From assembly GCF_001279005.1 (NCBI RefSeq), contig NZ_LGCN01000214.1, forward strand, positions 1 to 16,901: DNA of 16,901 nt, read 5' to 3'. Under the pieces are notes generated by a model, which worked only from the letters and a program-made list of their open reading frames with translations, did no database searches and had not been told where the DNA came from. How positions within the stretch are numbered: the stretch's first letter is position 1; each line of letters opens with the position of its first letter. This document shows positions 13,360 through 16,901 of this stretch, in pieces. Origin of the DNA: Streptomyces caelestis. Its GTDB lineage: Bacteria > Actinomycetota > Actinomycetes > Streptomycetales > Streptomycetaceae. A program made the position numbers and the translations under genes.

Positions 13360-15492
13360 ATGTCTGCACACCGCTCACGCGCGGCATTGACCACGTACTT
13401 CATAGCCGCCTCCATGGCAGCCGCCGGACTGCCCGTATCGGCCCACGCCGTCACCGGGTCCGCCGTCTCGGACACCTCTTACGCGTTCACGGCGCGACTG
13501 GAGATAGGTGACGGGCAGGACACCCTGCGGACCTGCTCCGGAGCCTTGATCGACACCCAGTGGGTGCTGACCGCCGCCTCGTGCTTCACCGGCGGACTCG
13601 AGGAACCCGCTTCGGGCAAGCCGGCCGAGAAGACCGTCGCCACGATCGGCCGTGCCGACCTGTCGGGCACCGACGGCCATGTCAGCAGGATCACCGACCT
13701 CGTGCCCCGTCCGGGTCGTGACCTGGTCATGGCGCGCCTGGCCACCCCTGCCACCGGCATCACACCGGTCAAGGTGGCCACGACCGCCGCGGCCCAGGGC
13801 GACACACTCACCGCGGCTGGGTACGGCCGTACGAGGACCGAGTGGGCGCCCACTCGGCTGCACACGGCTTCCTTCACGGTCGGCTCCGTCGGCGAGTCGC
13901 AGGTGGACGTCGCCGGCAAGACCACGAATGACGCGATCTGCAAGGGCGACGCAGGAGGGCCGCTGCTGCGCGTCAACAACGGCACTCCGGAGTTGGTGGG
14001 AATCAACAGCCGTTCTCATCAGGGCGGTTGCTTCGGGACCGATCCGGCGGAGGCCCGGACCGAAGCGATCGCCGCCCGGGCCGACAACACCGTGCCCGGC
14101 TCCCGGCTGGCCGCCGGTCAGCAGTTGTCGTCCGGTGACAGTCTGGTCTCGGCCGGGGCTCGCGCAACCATGCAGACGGACGGCGATCTCGTCGTCGCCT
14201 CCGCGGCCGGACAAACCCTGTGGTCCACCGGCACCGCCGGAAACCCCGGGGCGACCGCCGCGTTCGACGCGCACGGCAACCTGGTCGTACGCAACGCCGA
14301 GGGCACCTCAACCCTGTGGGAGTCCAGGACCGCCGCCGTGAGTGGTTCCGTCGTGCTGCGGGCCGGTGGAGACCTGGTCGTCCTCGATGCCCAGGGTGTC
14401 GCCCAGTGGTCCAGCAACAGTGCGCCGCGCCACGACTACAACGGCGACGGCCGCAGTGACATGGGCGCCTGGTACGACTTCGCGGCCGGCACCGACGCCA
14501 CCTACACGTTCTTCGGCAAGGAGGACGGATCCCTCAGCGGCTGGCTGAGGTCGTACACCTCCCCCGCCGGTACGTGGGAGGCCAAGAACCACAAGCCGGT
14601 CACCGGTGATTTCAACGGTGACGGCCGCGGTGACATCGCCGCCGTGTACGGCTACAGCGACACCAGCGTCAAGATCTGGCTGTACACGGGCCGGCCCGAC
14701 GGCGGCTTCAACAACCCCGTCCAGGCATGGAGCGCCGCGGCGGGCAGCTTCCACATCAGCTACATGACGCCACAGTCAGGAGACTTCAACGGCGACGGCC
14801 GCGACGACATCGCCGTCTGGTACGCCTACGCGGACGGAACCACCAAGCTGTGGACCTTCACCTCCACCGCCCAGGGCACCTTCAACGCCCCTGCCAGCTC
14901 CTGGTCCGCCACCAGCGGCACCTGGGCGCGCACACGCGCCAAATTCATCACCGGCGACTTCAACGGTGACGGGCGTGACGACCTGAGCGTCTTCTACGGC
15001 CAAGGCGACGACAGCGTGAAGACCTACGTCTTCAACGCCCAGGCGAACGGCGGCTTCGCGGCCCCGGCCGTGTGGTGGCAGAGCGCCTCGCTGGACTGGA
15101 GCCGCACCTATCCGCACTCGGGTGACTTCAACGGCGACGGCCGCGACGACGCAGCCGTCTGGTACGACTACGCCGACGGCAGCGACAAGGTCTCCACCGT
15201 CCTGTCGGAGAACGTCGGTGGCAAGGACCGCTTCGGCTCCGCCAGGGTCACTCTCAGCAGCGCCGCCGGCGCCCTGGACATCAAGCGCTTCCAACTGATC
15301 GTGGGCGACTACAACGGCGACGGCCGCGACGACCTGGCCGTCATGAGCCACCAGCCCGACGGGGCGGTGAAGATGTGGACCTGGACCGCCCGCCCCGACG
15401 CCATGTTCAACGGCGCCGTGGCCGGCTTCACCGCCCCGGCGACCAGCTGGCTCTACGCCTCCACCCATTTCGTCGGCACGTACAGGAACTGA
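13360..15492 (+). CDS. secreted trypsin-like pseudoprotease with bulb-lectin and FG-GAP repeats
   Basis: A 710-residue exported protein. An in-frame stop at 13342 limits the start to TTG 13357 or ATG 13360; I chose ATG. No good ribosome site is visible. The signal peptide ends at SAHA, residue 30. A trypsin-fold (S1) domain spans about 31-240, with both expected disulfide pairs (C59/C75, C194/C224) and the catalytic Asp (D121 in RDLVMARL). The His is replaced (LTAASC, S74) and the Ser is replaced (GDAGGP, A198), so it should not be an active protease. About residues 253-353 are bulb-type lectin-like repeats (TDGDLVV...TLWST, AHGNLVV...TLWES, AGGDLVV...AQWSS). Six FG-GAP/VCBS units follow, each with a DxNGDGxxD calcium loop, the first at 14434-14460 and the rest every 165-185 bases. 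Likely role: extracellular carbohydrate or surface binding. Confidence 0.9.
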   Translation: MSAHRSRAALTTYFIAASMAAAGLPVSAHAVTGSAVSDTSYAFTARLEIGDGQDTLRTCSGALIDTQWVLTAASCFTGGLEEPASGKPAEKTVATIGRADLSGTDGHVSRITDLVPRPGRDLVMARLATPATGITPVKVATTAAAQGDTLTAAGYGRTRTEWAPTRLHTASFTVGSVGESQVDVAGKTTNDAICKGDAGGPLLRVNNGTPELVGINSRSHQGGCFGTDPAEARTEAIAARADNTVPGSRLAAGQQLSSGDSLVSAGARATMQTDGDLVVASAAGQTLWSTGTAGNPGATAAFDAHGNLVVRNAEGTSTLWESRTAAVSGSVVLRAGGDLVVLDAQGVAQWSSNSAPRHDYNGDGRSDMGAWYDFAAGTDATYTFFGKEDGSLSGWLRSYTSPAGTWEAKNHKPVTGDFNGDGRGDIAAVYGYSDTSVKIWLYTGRPDGGFNNPVQAWSAAAGSFHISYMTPQSGDFNGDGRDDIAVWYAYADGTTKLWTFTSTAQGTFNAPASSWSATSGTWARTRAKFITGDFNGDGRDDLSVFYGQGDDSVKTYVFNAQANGGFAAPAVWWQSASLDWSRTYPHSGDFNGDGRDDAAVWYDYADGSDKVSTVLSENVGGKDRFGSARVTLSSAAGALDIKRFQLIVGDYNGDGRDDLAVMSHQPDGAVKMWTWTARPDAMFNGAVAGFTAPATSWLYASTHFVGTYRN

Positions 15493-15516
15493 TCCGGCCC
15501 ACAGCGCCCGAGAGCC

Positions 15517-15540
15517 GGGGATGCTGCTTCAGGCATCCCC
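15517..15540 (+). terminator. stem-loop terminator after the first FG-GAP gene
   Basis: GGGGATGC (15517-15524) pairs exactly with GCATCCCC (15533-15540) around an 8-base loop, 24 bases past the stop. It separates the two tandem FG-GAP genes into different transcription units. Confidence 0.7.
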
Positions 15541-15639
15541 ACGAAGCGCGCACAGTGACCGGATCGAGTCCGCGTTCCCGTCTCCGGTTCCCGGAAGCAC
15601 GCCCTCAACCACCACCGACCGCTAGGACCACACTCCGCA

Positions 15640-16901
15640 ATGTCTCGTTTCCCAGACCCTCGCAGACCCGCCACGGCCGTGCTTGCCGCGGCCATGCTCG
15701 CAGCGCCCCTCGTACTGAGCGCCTCTCCGGTGCAGGCGGTCACGGGTACGGCCGCCACCGATGCCGCCTTGTCCTTCACCACGCACCTGGAGATCGGCGA
15801 CGGTCAGCGAGCCTGTTCCGGCGCCCTCGTCGACCCCGAGTGGTTGCTCACAGCGGCCAGCTGCTTCGTCGACGATCCGGCCACGGGTACGACCGTGCCT
15901 CCCGGTCCACCGCAGTCGCGGACGATCGCCACGATCGGGCGCGCCGACCTCGTCGGCGCCGGGGGGCAGGTCCGCCAGGTGGTGGAGCTGGTTCCGCGCG
16001 CGGAGCGCGATCTCGTGATGGCCAAGCTGGCGCAGCCGGTCACCGACGTCACACCGGTCGCTCTCGCCTCCGCCGCTCCCGCCGCGGGGGAGACCTTGCT
16101 CGTCGGAGGTTTCGGCCGCACTGCTGACGCCTGGGTGCCCGACCGGCTGCACACCGCTTCGTTCATGGTGGAGAGCGTCGAAGCGGAAACCCTCTCCCTC
16201 GCCGGCTCCGGTGGCGCCATCTGCAGGGGGGACACCGGCGGTCCGGCTGTTCGGCTCAACAACGGGGCGCCGGAGCTCGTCGCCGTCCACAGCCGTTCCT
16301 GGCAGGGAGGATGCTACGGCTCCACCGAGACTCGGACCGGTGCTGTCGACACCCGTGTGGACGACCTCCGTTCCTGGGTACAGCAGGTGCGTCTGTTGCC
16401 GCAGCGGTCGGTGGTCGCCTCAGGTGACTTCAACGGCGACGGTCGGACGGACGTCGCCGCCCTGTATGACAACGGCGTCTCCCTCGAGGGCGGGAACCGA
16501 ACCTCGCTGTACACCTTCCTCAGCAACTCCACAGGCTTCGACGCCCCGGTGCGGAACTGGATCAGTTCCGGAAGTTTCACCTGGTCCAAGAGCCGACTGA
16601 CTGCCGGTGACTACAACGGGGACGGCAAGGACGACATCGCCGTCCTCTACGACGGCGGCCAGGCGGAGGACGGCCGGGACATGACCTCCGTCTACACCCT
16701 GACCAGTAAGGGAACCGGCTTTGTCGCTCCCGCCAAGACCTGGACCAGTCCCGGCAGCTTCAACTGGTCCGCCAGCCGACCCACTTCAGGCGACTACAAC
16801 GGGGACGGCAAGGACGACATCGCCATCCTCTACGACGGCGGCCAGAGCAGCGACGGCAAGCACACCTCCTCCGTCTACACCCTGACCAGCACCGGCACCC
16901 A
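15640..16901 (+). CDS. second secreted trypsin-like pseudoprotease with FG-GAP repeats, cut by window edge
   Basis: Open from ATG 15640 to the right edge (420 residues seen, no stop). AGGA lies 12 bases before the start, a little far. The signal peptide ends at PVQA, residue 33. The S1-like domain (about 34-250) parallels the previous gene: VTGTAATDAALSFTTHLEIGD, LTAASCF with Ser at the His position (S74), D124 in RDLVMAKL, and CRGDTGGP with Thr at the Ser position (T199). The catalytic triad is therefore incomplete here too. It goes directly into FG-GAP units (DFNGDGRTD, then DYNGDGKDD twice) without the bulb-lectin segment of its neighbour. These units are nearly identical to each other (DIAVLYDGGQ, TSVYTLTS), suggesting recent repeat expansion. 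It is a tandem paralog of 13360-15492. The length is unknown because the window ends inside the repeats. Confidence 0.9.
   Translation, partial: MSRFPDPRRPATAVLAAAMLAAPLVLSASPVQAVTGTAATDAALSFTTHLEIGDGQRACSGALVDPEWLLTAASCFVDDPATGTTVPPGPPQSRTIATIGRADLVGAGGQVRQVVELVPRAERDLVMAKLAQPVTDVTPVALASAAPAAGETLLVGGFGRTADAWVPDRLHTASFMVESVEAETLSLAGSGGAICRGDTGGPAVRLNNGAPELVAVHSRSWQGGCYGSTETRTGAVDTRVDDLRSWVQQVRLLPQRSVVASGDFNGDGRTDVAALYDNGVSLEGGNRTSLYTFLSNSTGFDAPVRNWISSGSFTWSKSRLTAGDYNGDGKDDIAVLYDGGQAEDGRDMTSVYTLTSKGTGFVAPAKTWTSPGSFNWSASRPTSGDYNGDGKDDIAILYDGGQSSDGKHTSSVYTLTSTGT

Noticed and set aside
13360..14100. Annotation as an active trypsin-like serine protease
   Set aside because: Read directly from codons, the catalytic His is Ser (tcg) and the catalytic Ser is Ala (gca), so activity by the normal mechanism is not expected.

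Overview
The window reads as the chromosome of a high-GC actinomycete, most likely Streptomyces. Support comes from the very high GC of most genes, strong G/C bias at third codon positions, GTG starts, Ala-rich signal peptides, and families typical of that genus (ALF-repeat/Hint polymorphic toxins, FG-GAP secreted proteins, AraC-like regulators with the RxDPExYHLSL signature). This is pattern recognition from sequence only; no search was run.

Left part (1-5502): The left edge is the in-frame remnant of a chimera, an alpha/beta-hydrolase (chloroperoxidase-type) N-terminal piece joined to a short-chain dehydrogenase C-terminus. A perfect 20-bp stem-loop follows. Next is a leftward gene for a small secreted beta/gamma-crystallin-like protein (522-875) with a plausible promoter. 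An EamA-type exporter (1382-2281, minus) is divergent from a LysR regulator (2371-3288, plus), a classic regulator/exporter pair; the exporter C-terminus looks frameshifted. A Tat-exported, NagZ-like family 3 glycoside hydrolase (3640-5502, plus) follows.

Centre (5593-11226, all minus): This is the accessory core of the window. In transcription order it holds a small secreted protein (10720-11226), a 1359-residue secreted polymorphic toxin (6406-10485), a first immunity-like protein (6035-6409) overlapping the toxin stop by four bases, and a paralogous second immunity-like protein (5593-5961) behind a strong 18-bp hairpin. The toxin has a signal peptide, two blocks of ALF repeats, two long Ala-rich coiled-coil stretches, a Cys/His cluster, a Hint autoprocessing domain and a 142-residue C-terminal tip. 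Counted by hand, GC drops from about 77% in the Hint coding region to about 58% in the tip. The change falls near the Hint-terminal VHN motif, as expected if the tip was exchanged as a cassette.

Right part (11770-16901, all plus): An AraC-family regulator (11770-12759) is followed by about 600 bp of mixed, partly low-GC DNA with no convincing gene. Two tandem secreted proteins follow (13360-15492 and 15640 to the right edge). Both begin with a trypsin-fold domain that has lost the catalytic His (Ser instead) and the catalytic Ser (Ala or Thr instead), and both continue into Ca-binding FG-GAP repeats; the first also carries a bulb-lectin-like segment. They look like secreted binding or scaffold proteins rather than proteases. 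No RNA genes, CRISPR arrays, insertion sequences or integrase genes were seen.
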